Shown in pieces: positions 28,638-28,659 of a stretch of 28,659 nucleotides of DNA. Both the position numbers and the translations under genes were made by a program. The notes under the pieces were generated by a model. The model searched no databases and had not been told where the DNA came from. It worked only from the letters and a program-made list of their open reading frames with translations. Positions within the stretch are counted from its first letter, which is position 1, and each line of letters opens with the position of its first letter. Origin of the DNA: Candidatus Rhodoferax odensensis (lineage in GTDB: Bacteria; Pseudomonadota; Gammaproteobacteria; Burkholderiales; Burkholderiaceae_C); the NCBI GenBank assembly GCA_016718405.1, contig JADKDJ010000019.1, positions 1 through 28,659 on the forward strand, written 5' to 3'.

Positions 28638-28659
28638 GGTCTGGTGATCGTGTTAATGG

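Overview
The window looks like a high-GC betaproteobacterial chromosome segment, most likely Burkholderiales and probably Comamonadaceae-like. The evidence is an aerobic box benzoyl-CoA pathway, a branched-chain/aromatic-acid type ABC transporter, YgiQ, a hemerythrin-GGDEF protein, a TacAT-type toxin-antitoxin pair and intergenic hairpin repeats of a style I remember from that family. No rRNA, tRNA, CRISPR array or insertion sequence was seen.

Layout. Positions 1-5610 hold the broken 3' part of a hybrid sensor kinase (+), then on the minus strand a LuxR-type response regulator, an SDR oxidoreductase, a YihG-like acyltransferase and a polar amino-acid ABC transporter (two permeases and a binding protein). 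All but one of these genes carry frameshifts. Positions 5692-6143 are a structured non-coding stretch. Positions 6144-6908 are a GNAT toxin with its DUF1778 antitoxin, followed by a second acyltransferase with one frameshift. Positions 7826-12103 are a c-di-GMP and oxygen-sensing locus: a TPR-GAF-GGDEF protein (one frameshift), a single-domain bacteriohemerythrin, and a convergent hemerythrin-GGDEF diguanylate cyclase, with an MgtC-family membrane protein upstream of the last. Then come YgiQ (+), a chemotaxis receptor without a periplasmic domain (-), and the main catabolic module.

The catabolic module (16934-27596) consists of two divergent units. On the minus strand, livK, a strong intrinsic terminator, livH, livM, livG, livF and a CaiB/BaiF-family (AMACR-like) gene form a solute-uptake unit. 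On the plus strand, boxC, boxB and boxA encode the dihydrodiol lyase, di-iron epoxidase and reductase that open the ring of benzoyl-CoA aerobically. The 274-bp divergent region carries an imperfect 26-bp direct repeat, one copy of which overlaps the likely -35 of boxC. The benzoate-CoA ligase, the BoxR regulator and the downstream aldehyde dehydrogenase are not in this window, so benzoyl-CoA must be supplied from elsewhere. The window ends in a frameshifted serine-peptidase gene convergent with boxA.

Frameshifts cluster at the two ends (1-10.4 kb and after 27.6 kb), while the middle 17 kb is clean. This pattern fits indel errors near contig ends better than true gene decay, so the entries typed as pseudogene are best read as frameshifted in this sequence. 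I found no clearly new system. The best leads are the box/liv intergenic operators, the dyad before the CoA-transferase gene, and the hemerythrin/c-di-GMP cluster.
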